DNA of 64,000 nt. It comes from an uncultured Flavobacteriaceae bacterium. Lineage in GTDB: Bacteria > Bacteroidota > Bacteroidia > Flavobacteriales > Flavobacteriaceae. Positions 53,008 through 60,748 of the stretch are shown here, one piece after another; positions within the stretch are counted from its first letter, which is position 1, and every line of letters starts with the position of its first letter. Below the pieces are notes generated by a model. The model made no database searches, was not told the DNA's origin, and saw only the letters and a list, made by a program, of their open reading frames with translations. A program made the position numbers and the translations under genes. Location of the stretch: assembly GCA_947498845.1 (NCBI GenBank), contig CANMLX010000002.1, positions 62,001 to 126,000 on the forward strand. The letters are read 5' to 3'.

Positions 53008-53235
53008 TTATAGGTTTTTATATTCAAACTTTATCATTTCCAGAATCTTGGTAGCCTTTTCGAAATGATTGATCTGATGTGTTAAAATCCACCATTGCGC
53101 AACTTCCATCAGTAATTTTGGATTATCATTTTTATTGGCAAAAAAAGCATAAAATGAGAGTCCTACATTTTCACCTTTTTCCTGAATTTTATCCTCGCAA
53201 ACAGAAATTATTTTTTCACAGATAGCTTTATTCAT
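53008..53235 (-). CDS. Small conserved-looking protein of unknown function
   Basis: 75 residues from the Met at 53235 (an upstream in-frame Met would overlap the stop of the preceding gene). Helical, with the segments ICEKIISVCEDKIQEKGENV and AQWWILTHQINHFEKATKIL. No family recognised. Sits between the GyrI-like gene and alkC; its 11-base gap to alkC implies cotranscription. Confidence 0.5.
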   Translation of the reverse strand: MNKAICEKIISVCEDKIQEKGENVGLSFYAFFANKNDNPKLLMEVAQWWILTHQINHFEKATKILEMIKFEYKNL

Positions 53236-53264
53236 TGTTCTGTTTTCATTTAGATTCCACCCCA

Positions 53265-53894
53265 TTATGTTTTTATTTTAAATCGTAGTACGGTTTTTAA
53301 TTTTTCAGGTACAACCTTCCTAAAATCTGAGAGATAAATTTCCCTGTGTACTTTTGATAATCTTTCTACTCCCTGTTCTTCTGCAAATTGTTCCATTTGC
53401 CTGAAACTTTCGGGTTCATTGTCGTAGTGTCCCATATGCATCATTTGTATGCATTTTCCATCGGTAATGGTTTCAAAATTTAGATGTTTCAATAATGAAT
53501 GTGGCTTTTTTTTCTTAGTAAGGGTTAGCATTTCATAAAAAAAATCTTCAGTTACAAAATCGGGTTGTCTAATCATAAGTTTAAACACTAAATCATCTTT
53601 ATTTAAAGTGCCATCATAGTTTTTCTTTGCTTCTTCATTCAAGTCCCAAATGCCTTCTAATGGATAGACTGTGTAATCGTAATAACCCAAAGGAGGTTTT
53701 TTCATTTTCTTTGGATTCATTTTTATCGCATAGGATATGGGGTATAGTACAGCTATACAATCGGCAAAAAGTTTACTATTTGGGTTTCCTTCGCCTGAAA
53801 TAGTTATGAATTTATATGTAGGCACATCTACTATTTCGGGTTGCGTTTTTGGTAAGTAAATTGCCTTTTCTTTTTTGCGCCATTCGTGTTTCAT
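53265..53894 (-). CDS. GyrI-like small-molecule-binding protein
   Basis: 209 residues from the Met at 53894, chosen because it places the start 11 bases after the upstream stop; the longer open frame would overlap that gene. Contains KAIYLPKTQPEIVDVPTYKF, GEGNPNSKLFADCIAVLYPI and LGYYDYTVYPLEGIWDL, matching stand-alone GyrI-like (SbmC/BmrR C-terminal) proteins that bind or sometimes hydrolyse hydrophobic or cationic compounds. Unit with the SnoaL-like gene upstream. Confidence 0.8.
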   Translation of the reverse strand: MKHEWRKKEKAIYLPKTQPEIVDVPTYKFITISGEGNPNSKLFADCIAVLYPISYAIKMNPKKMKKPPLGYYDYTVYPLEGIWDLNEEAKKNYDGTLNKDDLVFKLMIRQPDFVTEDFFYEMLTLTKKKKPHSLLKHLNFETITDGKCIQMMHMGHYDNEPESFRQMEQFAEEQGVERLSKVHREIYLSDFRKVVPEKLKTVLRFKIKT

Positions 53895-53904
53895 ACATTT
53901 TGAA

Positions 53905-54285
53905 TTAGAGTATACTTTGGTAAATAATTGTTTCAATTTTCCAATGGTTTTCATTCTTTACTAAAAGAATGTAATCACTACCTTTTTTTCCTGACAACCA
54001 TTCCATTTCTAATTTCACAACTGCTGTTCTATCCTGTGCGTCCAGAATATCCATTTTAAGTTCGGTATCGGGCATTATGCCTTCCTTGTTAAAAGTTCTC
54101 GCCCATTCTTTGATTTCTGGTATCCCTACAGTAGACAAATCCATCCATTCTTCTTTTTCATAATCATAGATAAATCCAGTTTTAGTAGCATTTTTGGTAA
54201 AGTAAGTATCAATCAAACTGATGTCCATTAGTTTAAATGCCTGCGGATACTTTTCTGCTACCGCCAGAATGTTTTTTTGTTCCAT
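53905..54285 (-). CDS. SnoaL/NTF2-like protein
   Basis: 126 residues. ILAVAEKYPQAFKLMDISLI then TKTGFIYDYEKEEWMDLSTV and KLEMEWLSGKKGSDYILLVK, an NTF2-like nuclear-transport-factor fold similar to putative lumazine-binding proteins. First gene of the alkC unit, next to the WYL regulator. Confidence 0.72.
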   Translation of the reverse strand: MEQKNILAVAEKYPQAFKLMDISLIDTYFTKNATKTGFIYDYEKEEWMDLSTVGIPEIKEWARTFNKEGIMPDTELKMDILDAQDRTAVVKLEMEWLSGKKGSDYILLVKNENHWKIETIIYQSIL

Positions 54286-54342
54286 TTTTGAAGTTTTTAA
54301 TTTTATGAAACAAAATTACAAGTCAACGGTGACAGCCCTATG

Positions 54343-55035
54343 TCAACATGGTTCGGAATATTTTGAGAAATATCCTTGGAGCGTGAAATTGTCTTGATAA
54401 TCAAAGGAATCAAAAATTTCTCTTGCTTTTAAAATTCTATCTATACGAAATTCTCGCAGCTCTTTTCGTAACCTACAATAAGCTATAACAACCCAGGCAT
54501 TGTTTTCAGTATAGTAAAGACCTAATGATTCTATATACCGCTTAGTCTTCTCATTCTTGTAAATAGAATGATATTCAATTTCCAAAACAGTAGTATTGGT
54601 AATTGCCTTTTGAATAACAGATAACCAATTACTTTGCACCCCTTTTTTTAAGTAAGATGGTGTTATCCTCTTTTCAAGTTTATTTACCCCCTCTTTTTCG
54701 GTAGTTCTTAAAACAGATTTAATTTTGAACAGAAAAGAAGAGAAGTCTTTTTTTAGAGATAAGTCCCCTTGGTTTTCTATAAATTTTTCTGAAATAATCA
54801 ATGCATTGGCTTCTTCTTCGGTAATCATCATTGGTGGAAGGTTATAACCGTCAACAATGAAATATCCTGTTCCATTCTCAGAGCCAATGGGTACTCCTGC
54901 ATCCTGAAGTGTTTTTATATCTCGATAAACCGTTCTTAAACTAATTTCAAATCTATCGGCAATCTCTCTTGCAGTTACTACTTTTTTTGACTGTAGCTGT
55001 ATAAGTATGGATGTTATTCGTGTTAATCTATTCAT
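54343..55035 (-). CDS. YafY-type HTH-WYL transcriptional regulator
   Basis: 230 residues. N-terminal HTH (about 5-55; IADRFEISLRTVYRDIKTLQ), then a WYL domain (about 135-225; IEYHSIYKNEKTKRYIESLG, WVVIAYCRLRKELREFRIDR). Such regulators often respond to nucleotides or single-stranded DNA and control stress or detox genes. Upstream of the alkC unit on the same strand (57-base gap), thus likely its regulator. Confidence 0.85.
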   Translation of the reverse strand: MNRLTRITSILIQLQSKKVVTAREIADRFEISLRTVYRDIKTLQDAGVPIGSENGTGYFIVDGYNLPPMMITEEEANALIISEKFIENQGDLSLKKDFSSFLFKIKSVLRTTEKEGVNKLEKRITPSYLKKGVQSNWLSVIQKAITNTTVLEIEYHSIYKNEKTKRYIESLGLYYTENNAWVVIAYCRLRKELREFRIDRILKAREIFDSFDYQDNFTLQGYFSKYSEPC

Positions 55036-55114
55036 ATGAAATCTAACACAAAGTTAAAAATATAGGCTGACAATATATTATTGTCAACTATCCTTTTATT
55101 TTTTTAATTATGAA

Positions 55115-56551
55115 CTATTTAAATAGTGACCTCACATCATTGTAAACCTTCTCAAAATTCTCTTGTAAATCAGATTCTGAAAATTGCTGTTTTTGCCCAG
55201 GAAGGGATTTTTCAATTCTAGGCAACTTAAACCGTACCTTCTTATCCTTTCCATCTGCAAACGTGATAAACTCACCTTGTTTTAGTCTAAAGAAGATATC
55301 AGCTCTACGTTTAGATACTTCCTTTTCGCCTTTAGTGATTCGGCTCTCAAAACTCAGCCCACTACTTTTACTGATGCTCTTAGTTGGCTGTTTTATGAGC
55401 TCAAAAAAACGTTCATAGTATTTGGCGGTATCTGGGTCATTAACCTTTCCAAAGAATTGATAGGATAGGTTGCTCAAAATCGCTTTGCTTGCTTTATCGC
55501 CATACATCATATCATTCTGAATCTTATCTTGCATTACATAAACCGTGGAAATATTGTAACTGCGTAAAGTAGCAGGAATACGATGCATATTTAACAATCG
55601 AATTGTTGGTGCTTCCTCCATCATCAAAAACGAAGGCTTTGCATTCCGTACACTCATTTGCTTGGTTATGGTATGGACTATGGTTGCAATGATAGGAGAA
55701 TAAGCTGATTCATATTTGGGATTATTCACCACAGAAATCACACCTGGGTTTTCTTGACTATTAATATCTAATGGCATTTCATCTGAGGATAATACCATAA
55801 AAATGCGCTGTGTACTTATCTTTTTAAAGACATTAGCCAATGTGCTTTTTACTCCTGCAGTTTGCCTATCTGAATCCTTACCACTGATAAAGGCATCAGC
55901 CATAGCTCTGGCGGTTACATTACTTTCCAAGAAAGCAATTAGACTTTCGGTATCTAAGAGTTGATAAATGGCTATTAAATGAGGTAATGTACAGTATTCA
56001 GGATATGACGTTTTTAGTTTCCAAATCAGTCCACTTACTAATCCCTCTGCAGCGTCGGTAAAAAACTTAGATGTTCCTGAACTACCTGATTCTTTTTGTT
56101 CCAATAAATTTTCAATCAACACTCTGGAAACTTCGTTAACACTTTCTTCGTTTATCATATAGCGAGGTGCAATAGGGTTTACCCGATGATAAATAGTATC
56201 AAAGGATACAATGTAAAACGGAATTTCAGCTGCTTTGAATAAAGGATAAGCAATCTCCGTAAGTTCAAAATGTTTGTAATCGTGAATGATTCCGCAAAAA
56301 GAATACCGACTAAAATGCCTTAGAAAATTATAGACCACACTTTCGGTTTTTCCACTCCCCGCAGAACCTATTACCAAAGCCCCTCGTTTGATATTATCGA
56401 TTTGGAACTTACTCGATTTAGTTTTGAACTGAACCAGATATTTTTTGTCCACTTTACTACTTGAAGAACTTAAAAACACATAAAGCACGGTACATAAAAA
56501 CAGTGTTGGAGCAATTATAAAAAGGACGATATGTGCCACTGACCAACTCAT
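55115..56551 (-). CDS. mobC: Conjugative coupling protein (TraG/MobC-type)
   Basis: 478 residues. One membrane helix near the N-terminus (about 6-27), then the Walker A motif GSAGSGKTES (about 57-66), a Walker B-like FLMMEEAP (about 303-310) and further FtsK/TraG family segments (QDKIQNDMMYGDKASKAILS). It would link the relaxase-bound DNA to the secretion channel at the inner membrane. Starts in an ATGA overlap with the relaxase gene, so the two are coupled. No mating-pair formation genes are in the window, so the module looks mobilizable rather than self-transmissible. Confidence 0.85.
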   Translation of the reverse strand: MSWSVAHIVLFIIAPTLFLCTVLYVFLSSSSSKVDKKYLVQFKTKSSKFQIDNIKRGALVIGSAGSGKTESVVYNFLRHFSRYSFCGIIHDYKHFELTEIAYPLFKAAEIPFYIVSFDTIYHRVNPIAPRYMINEESVNEVSRVLIENLLEQKESGSSGTSKFFTDAAEGLVSGLIWKLKTSYPEYCTLPHLIAIYQLLDTESLIAFLESNVTARAMADAFISGKDSDRQTAGVKSTLANVFKKISTQRIFMVLSSDEMPLDINSQENPGVISVVNNPKYESAYSPIIATIVHTITKQMSVRNAKPSFLMMEEAPTIRLLNMHRIPATLRSYNISTVYVMQDKIQNDMMYGDKASKAILSNLSYQFFGKVNDPDTAKYYERFFELIKQPTKSISKSSGLSFESRITKGEKEVSKRRADIFFRLKQGEFITFADGKDKKVRFKLPRIEKSLPGQKQQFSESDLQENFEKVYNDVRSLFK

Positions 56552-57576
56552 ATTCCAATGGAGCTTGATTTAATGGCAATATCAACTCCTTTTTTAAGTC
56601 GTTTAAAAGCTTTGATAGCCAATTGCGCCTTATTGGTCGGAATGTTCATCATGGGAACTCCTGATTTGCCCAAAATTTTAAACGCTGCTGCCTTTTCATT
56701 AGTGGGCAATCCCATTAATACTGAAAAATAGAGCTTCGGGTTTTTAATAAAATCCTTTTTGGCTTGATAGGTTTCTGCATAATTCCGCTTGTACCCAAAC
56801 TGCTTGTCAAAGGTCTTTTCTGCATTAGCGAAAAATGAATCTCTATCAAACCCCCGCTTTACATTCTTTCCATTCATAACGACTTCCGAAGCTTTGTATT
56901 TACTTCCTGGAGACAGGCTCACGGAATTGGAAGCATCCTTTCGACTTACGATGATATGGATATGACTTTGGTTTCCTTCTTTTTTCATCCCTTGTACAAT
57001 TCGCTTCCCGTTTTGTTGATGCGGTGCTTCTTTTTCAAGCTGATTGATTCTTTTCTTCAGTTTTGAAATATTGCCTTCCAGTTTGCCATTTTCAATTTTT
57101 CGAATGTCTTGTTTCAACTGAATTATTTTAGTGGCATAGGGTTGGTTTTCCTTGACCTGAAAATCTGTTCCTTTATACTTTCGTTGATGCTCAATTTTAG
57201 CATAGTATTTTATATCATCAATAGTTATTGGTTTTCCGTTGATTTCTCGATTGAAAGACTTCACATAGTCTTTCATTAATTCTCTTGTGTAAGCTTTCAA
57301 GTCTTTGCTATCATATTGTAATTGTTTCAATTCATATTTGCTTGGGCTTATGGTAATGGAATAAAACTTAGGTTCAGTCTTTTTTAGTTTTGCGGTGTTG
57401 CTATCAATATCTTTAATGACCTCTTTAGCTGTTATTTCATCACCATATTGATTGAAAAAATGTTCCATATCCTGTTGCTCCAAACCTTGATTTTCTTTTT
57501 CCAGATAATCCACATAATCAGCAACACTTTGTGAATATGAACCTCCGAGCTTTTGAGGTGTTATAGTGATATACAT
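56548..57576 (-). CDS. mobB: Relaxase (MobB-type, Bacteroidetes)
   Basis: 342 residues. N-terminal MYITITPQKLGGSYSQSVAD, a Tyr-containing helix, then SHIHIIVSRKD (His-X-His) after about 210 residues, the metal-binding histidine cluster of MOB-family relaxases. The central KLKKRINQLEKEAPHQQNGK region is a coiled coil. It nicks at oriT and pilots the strand; the Tyr nucleophile cannot be singled out. Between the MobA-like gene and the coupling protein in a three-gene operon. Confidence 0.8.
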   Translation of the reverse strand: MYITITPQKLGGSYSQSVADYVDYLEKENQGLEQQDMEHFFNQYGDEITAKEVIKDIDSNTAKLKKTEPKFYSITISPSKYELKQLQYDSKDLKAYTRELMKDYVKSFNREINGKPITIDDIKYYAKIEHQRKYKGTDFQVKENQPYATKIIQLKQDIRKIENGKLEGNISKLKKRINQLEKEAPHQQNGKRIVQGMKKEGNQSHIHIIVSRKDASNSVSLSPGSKYKASEVVMNGKNVKRGFDRDSFFANAEKTFDKQFGYKRNYAETYQAKKDFIKNPKLYFSVLMGLPTNEKAAAFKILGKSGVPMMNIPTNKAQLAIKAFKRLKKGVDIAIKSSSIGI

Positions 57577-57582
57577 TTTGAC

Positions 57583-57960
57583 TTATAATTGATTTTCATT
57601 GTTCTTCTTCTCCTGAAATAACACTTTCTTTTCGACTATTGGTGGTTTGTTTTTGGGTTCTGCTTCTTCAAAAAGGGATTGCATCATGGCCACGGTGGGT
57701 CGGGTCTGACTTTTTTCCATATCTCTTAGAATGGCAATGACCGCACTTACTCTTTTTTTAATCAAATTTTCAAGAGTATGGACAGTAGTACCAATGGACT
57801 CTTTTGGAGAAACATTATTGGTTTCAAAAAATTCCAACATCATGAGTAAGGTCATGGAATTGGATGCTCCCATTTTCTTGCTAAAAGCACGAAACTTTTT
57901 GGCTATCGAGCTTTTAAAACTGATAGTAGTAAATTGTTCTTTTTCGTATCCGTTATCCAT
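57583..57960 (-). CDS. mobA: MobA-like (BfmA/BtgA-type) mobilization protein
   Basis: 125 residues. N-terminal TTISFKSSIAKKFRAFSKKM looks like a ribbon-helix-helix-type DNA-binding element, followed by LLMMLEFFETNNVSP and a basic C-terminal tail. Accessory relaxosome proteins of this kind precede MobB in Bacteroidetes mobilizable elements and bind oriT. First gene of the operon; the 42-base-spaced direct repeats start at its start codon. Confidence 0.75.
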   Translation of the reverse strand: MDNGYEKEQFTTISFKSSIAKKFRAFSKKMGASNSMTLLMMLEFFETNNVSPKESIGTTVHTLENLIKKRVSAVIAILRDMEKSQTRPTVAMMQSLFEEAEPKNKPPIVEKKVLFQEKKNNENQL

Positions 57961-58021
57961 TTTTACTCTAAAAATTCATTGGTTTTTCTGGGCTGAACGC
58001 CTTTTTACTCTAAAAACCAAT
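57960..58021. repeat. Direct and inverted repeats upstream of the mob operon
   Basis: The 15-base sequence TTTTTACTCTAAAAA occurs at 57960-57974 and 58002-58016. Embedded in it, ATTGGTTTTT (57978-57987) pairs with AAAAACCAAT (58012-58021). Both abut the mob start codon; operator for MobA-like autoregulation or part of oriT. Confidence 0.6.
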
Positions 58022-58418
58022 ACTTTAAATATTATTTCAATTAAATCAATTCTTTAAAATACTGTATTACAGTTGTTTAAAAACAAGAGACTTACTGAAA
58101 CATCGCAGCGCGTGTTACCCTCTTGCTTTTCCATTTCGTTCGCCAAAAGCGAACAAAAATCCAAACAACCTGACCCAAAAGTCAGTTGCTTTTTTATGAG
58201 TAACAAGCCTTATAAATCTATCTATTTGAAGTGAAATACTAAAACGTAGAACGGGGTCAAATACCTTGTTTTAATAGCTATTTTTATGAATATATAATGA
58301 AGTTGGAAATAGAACGTCAGATTTGAAATAGCTATTATAATTTTTTACCAGAGAATAATTATTGTAGACCTGTAACTATTTGATAAAAAAGGACTCTTAT
58401 AAGTAAATATAAAATATC
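58022..58418. other. Intergenic region, candidate oriT
   Basis: No gene. It contains three small hairpins in a row: TTGTTT-AA-AAACAA (about 58072-58085), GTTCGC-CAAAA-GCGAAC (58139-58155), and CTGAC-CCAAAA-GTCAG (58171-58186). Position next to mobA and this cluster of hairpins are typical of oriT, but no nick consensus can be recognised. Confidence 0.35.
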
Positions 58419-59180
58419 ATGAACTCATCAATCAAAAAAAATCACTTTACAATTTTGTCAAAATGCTTTTATTTTATTTTCTTAATTAGCTTTTGTGTCA
58501 ATGTTTATTCTCAGGAAGAAGAACTATGGTTTGGAACATACACTAGTGAAGAAGGAAAAGTACATCAAGGAAGATTTAATATAGTAAAAAATGGTAGAGC
58601 TTTAACAAGTATTGTTCTCGCTCCCTATGGAAAACTTCCAATGAAATTTAATATTATGAAGAACGATACTGTTCAAAGGTTTGTAGAGATTTCATGGCCA
58701 AATAAGCCTGAAAGAATTGCAACGCTTATTCAGTATACTGATGGATATTATGCAGGGAATTTTGAAGATGGAACAAAAATACTCCCAATTGTAATAAAGA
58801 AATTTAACTTTCAAGATGCTCAACTACAAGGTAATTGGTTTAAGCCTAATGAAATAGAAGTAAGAATCATTGATAATACAATAAAATTACTATCTTCTCA
58901 AGATAGCTGGAACAAAAATGATAATCGAATATGTGAGTCTAATAATTCCTATAGTTTGTTTTGTGCATTGTATGAATCCTCTATTATTGTCGATGGGGAA
59001 TATCGCCATTTAAGACCTGCAGTAAAATTTGTAAGAGATGCAATACAAGAAAAATATCCTAAAAAATATGACCATGTCTTAGTGGACTTTAACAATGCCA
59101 AGGAAATTACTTTAATTGAATTGCACGCGATTTTAAAATCTGCCAAAAAAAAGCTACTTAGTGAAATGAATAAAAAGTAA
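58419..59180 (+). CDS. Secreted protein of unknown function (cargo)
   Basis: 253 residues. Signal peptide (SFCVNVYSQ at about 24-32), then EEELWFGTYTSEEGKVHQGR and a beta-rich middle, with a helical C-terminus ending in a Lys-rich tail (SAKKKLLSEMNKK). No family recognised. The only plus-strand gene inside the mob module, between the oriT-like region and the RadC-like gene, which makes it a candidate cargo gene. Shine-Dalgarno-like sequence not evident, as usual in the group. Confidence 0.6.
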   Translation: MNSSIKKNHFTILSKCFYFIFLISFCVNVYSQEEELWFGTYTSEEGKVHQGRFNIVKNGRALTSIVLAPYGKLPMKFNIMKNDTVQRFVEISWPNKPERIATLIQYTDGYYAGNFEDGTKILPIVIKKFNFQDAQLQGNWFKPNEIEVRIIDNTIKLLSSQDSWNKNDNRICESNNSYSLFCALYESSIIVDGEYRHLRPAVKFVRDAIQEKYPKKYDHVLVDFNNAKEITLIELHAILKSAKKKLLSEMNKK

Positions 59181-59202
59181 GGTTTTATTCAATCTTAAAA
59201 AA

Positions 59203-59222
59203 GCCCTTGAAAATTCAAGGGC
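59203..59222. terminator. Bidirectional terminator between convergent genes
   Basis: GCCCTTGAA (59203-59211) pairs with TTCAAGGGC (59214-59222) with an AA loop. T-tract stronger on the minus strand (toward 59196), so it mainly terminates the 59244-59441 gene and also serves the secreted-protein gene. Confidence 0.7.
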
Positions 59223-59243
59223 ATAATATGATTATTTTAAAGG

Positions 59244-59441
59244 TTAGATATTGAAAATATACTTATAGTTGTAGAGATTTTTTACCGCCTCTTCATATAA
59301 GATAGTATCGTATTTAATGTGATTTTCTTTTGCGTAGGTTTTCAAATCTTTTCCAATTTTATTTTCTACATCTTCTTTAGAAACAGATAGTAAATATTGC
59401 TGTGTTTCTTCATCCAGGTTATTGTAATTCAAATAGACCAT
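59244..59441 (-). CDS. Small acidic protein downstream of the RadC-like gene
   Basis: 65 residues, acidic and helical (DEETQQYLLSVSKEDVENKI). Follows the RadC-like gene by three bases. Proteins of this size occur at this place in Bacteroidetes mobile elements; function unknown. Confidence 0.5.
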   Translation of the reverse strand: MVYLNYNNLDEETQQYLLSVSKEDVENKIGKDLKTYAKENHIKYDTILYEEAVKNLYNYKYIFNI

Positions 59442-59444
59442 AAC

Positions 59445-59894
59445 TTAAAGAATTGAATTATCTGCAAAACTGTAATAGTCTCCATTGGGCGTAATAATCA
59501 AATGGTCAAGCACGTTGATATCAAAAAGAGCTGCTGCTTTTTTTATTTTGTTCGTGAGTTGAATGTCTGCTTTACTGGCTTCTAATTTACCCGATGGATG
59601 GTTATGTGTTAAGATAATAGCAACAGATAATGATTTTAGTACTACCGCAAACAAAATGCGTAGGTCAATCATAGTTGCCGTGATTCCACCTTGTGAGAGT
59701 TGATAAATGCCTTTTACCTTATTACTATTATTTAGTAGTATGATTTTGAAAGATTCTTGCACCTCTATGGTGTTTTTGTTCCAATGCTCATATAATAATT
59801 CACTAGCATCTTGCGATGAATTTATCTTTTTCCAAAAAGGTGATGGCACACGCTCTTTGTAACTAATCTGTATTTCATTAACTTTGTTCTTCAT
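59445..59894 (-). CDS. radC: RadC-like JAB-domain protein of mobile elements
   Basis: 149 residues with the JAMM metalloprotease-like motif HNHPSG (about 99-104) and a downstream Asp in SKADIQLTNKIK. Lacks the helix-hairpin-helix part of full RadC, as do the mobile-element forms. Often in ICEs and plasmids; its role, perhaps anti-restriction or DNA processing, is not settled. Confidence 0.82.
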   Translation of the reverse strand: MKNKVNEIQISYKERVPSPFWKKINSSQDASELLYEHWNKNTIEVQESFKIILLNNSNKVKGIYQLSQGGITATMIDLRILFAVVLKSLSVAIILTHNHPSGKLEASKADIQLTNKIKKAAALFDINVLDHLIITPNGDYYSFADNSIL

Positions 59895-59924
59895 TGTTAT
59901 TTTCTTTAGAGGATTAATAATGAA

Positions 59925-59960
59925 AAAGAGGGCAGAACTTTTCCGAGAGATGCCCTCTTT
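59925..59960 (-). terminator. Terminator between ssb and radC
   Basis: AAAGAGGGCA (59925-59934) pairs with TGCCCTCTTT (59951-59960), located just downstream of the ssb stop on the minus strand with a short T-run beyond. Confidence 0.7.
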
Positions 59961-59970
59961 ATTTTTTGGT

Positions 59971-60306
59971 CTACTTGCTACCTAATAGTAATATTTCGTT
60001 TGCTTCAACTTCAGCAACGTATCGTGTAATTCCGCTTTCAGTTTCGTAGGTTCGTGTTTTTAATTTTCCGCTAATTCCAATCTCCTTTCCTTTAGTGACA
60101 TATTTTTCAATGATTTCAGCAACTTTACCCCAAGCAACTACTGTATGCCAGTTAGTATCTGTTTGTTTTTCTCCATTGGTATCCTTGTAATTTTCATTTG
60201 TAGCTAAGGATAAGCGTGCTACTTTTTTACCGTTTTCTAGGTTTGTAATCGTTGGTTCTTGTCCAACATTTCCAACTAACTGTACATGATTTTTAATGGT
60301 ACTCAT
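59971..60306 (-). CDS. ssb: Single-stranded DNA-binding protein
   Basis: 111 residues, OB fold of bacterial SSB: HVQLVGNVGQEPTITNLENG, then TNWHTVVAWGKVAEIIEKYV and GKEIGISGKLKTRTYETESG. Short C-terminus without the acidic DDDIPF tip, as in mobile-element SSBs. Protects the transferred strand. Confidence 0.9.
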   Translation of the reverse strand: MSTIKNHVQLVGNVGQEPTITNLENGKKVARLSLATNENYKDTNGEKQTDTNWHTVVAWGKVAEIIEKYVTKGKEIGISGKLKTRTYETESGITRYVAEVEANEILLLGSK

Positions 60307-60316
60307 AATTATAGAT

Positions 60317-60457
60317 TTAAAGATTAATATTCATTTGTTTTAAAAGTGATTTACTTATTATATCCAGAGTGTTTTCCTTTTTTATTTTTTTAGTTTCACT
60401 TCCTTTTTGGATATTTTGAGATGATTTCATAGTTCGATATTTTGATTTACTTCCCAT
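60317..60457 (-). CDS. Possible small basic protein upstream of ssb
   Basis: 46 codons, MGSKSKYRTMKSSQNIQKGS, lysine- and serine-rich, ending LLKQMNINL, 10 bases before the ssb start. The open frame extends upstream without a Met. Its length and position are compatible with a real leader gene, but there is no homology to support it. Confidence 0.25.
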   Translation of the reverse strand: MGSKSKYRTMKSSQNIQKGSETKKIKKENTLDIISKSLLKQMNINL

Positions 60458-60498
60458 AGAGCCTTCGTTGTTACCTTTTTTTGATGCCCCGTGTGATT

Positions 60499-60578
60499 CA
60501 ATATTCAGTTTTGATAAGACGTATAAAAAAGAGGGAGGAACGAGCCTGGTTTATGCCGTAGTTCAAAACTGAATGTTG
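60499..60578. repeat. Long inverted repeat in the ssb-hydrolase intergenic region
   Basis: ATTCAGTTTTGA (60503-60514) pairs with TCAAAACTGAAT (60563-60574), and with one mismatch the arms extend to 16 bases (60499-60514 and 60563-60578) across a 48-base spacer. The remaining gap, from 60307 to 60748, shows no convincing larger gene. Confidence 0.5.
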
Positions 60579-60693
60579 TTGTTTTGCTGACAAAAAAAGT
60601 GTAGTAGCGAGGGCTCGATAAGTGAAATAAAAAACTATGTGAAGTTTAAAATGGAAGGAAGTGGAAGTAATGCATAATTTCATTCCAATTAAA

Positions 60694-60719
60694 AACCCCA
60701 AACCTAGAAGTTTGGGGTT
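60694..60719 (-). terminator. Intrinsic terminator after the hydrolase lipoprotein gene
   Basis: AACCCCAAAC (60694-60703) pairs with GTTTGGGGTT (60710-60719), loop CTAGAA. On the minus strand it is followed by TTTTTAATTGG. About 30 bases after the stop at 60749. Confidence 0.8.
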
Positions 60720-60748
60720 ATCTCTAATTTTCAATTATGTGTTATTTA

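Noticed and set aside
60498-60734. A 78-codon frame on the minus strand
   Set aside because: It spans the terminator at 60694 and the inverted repeat, has no recognisable motif and starts inside the terminator stem.
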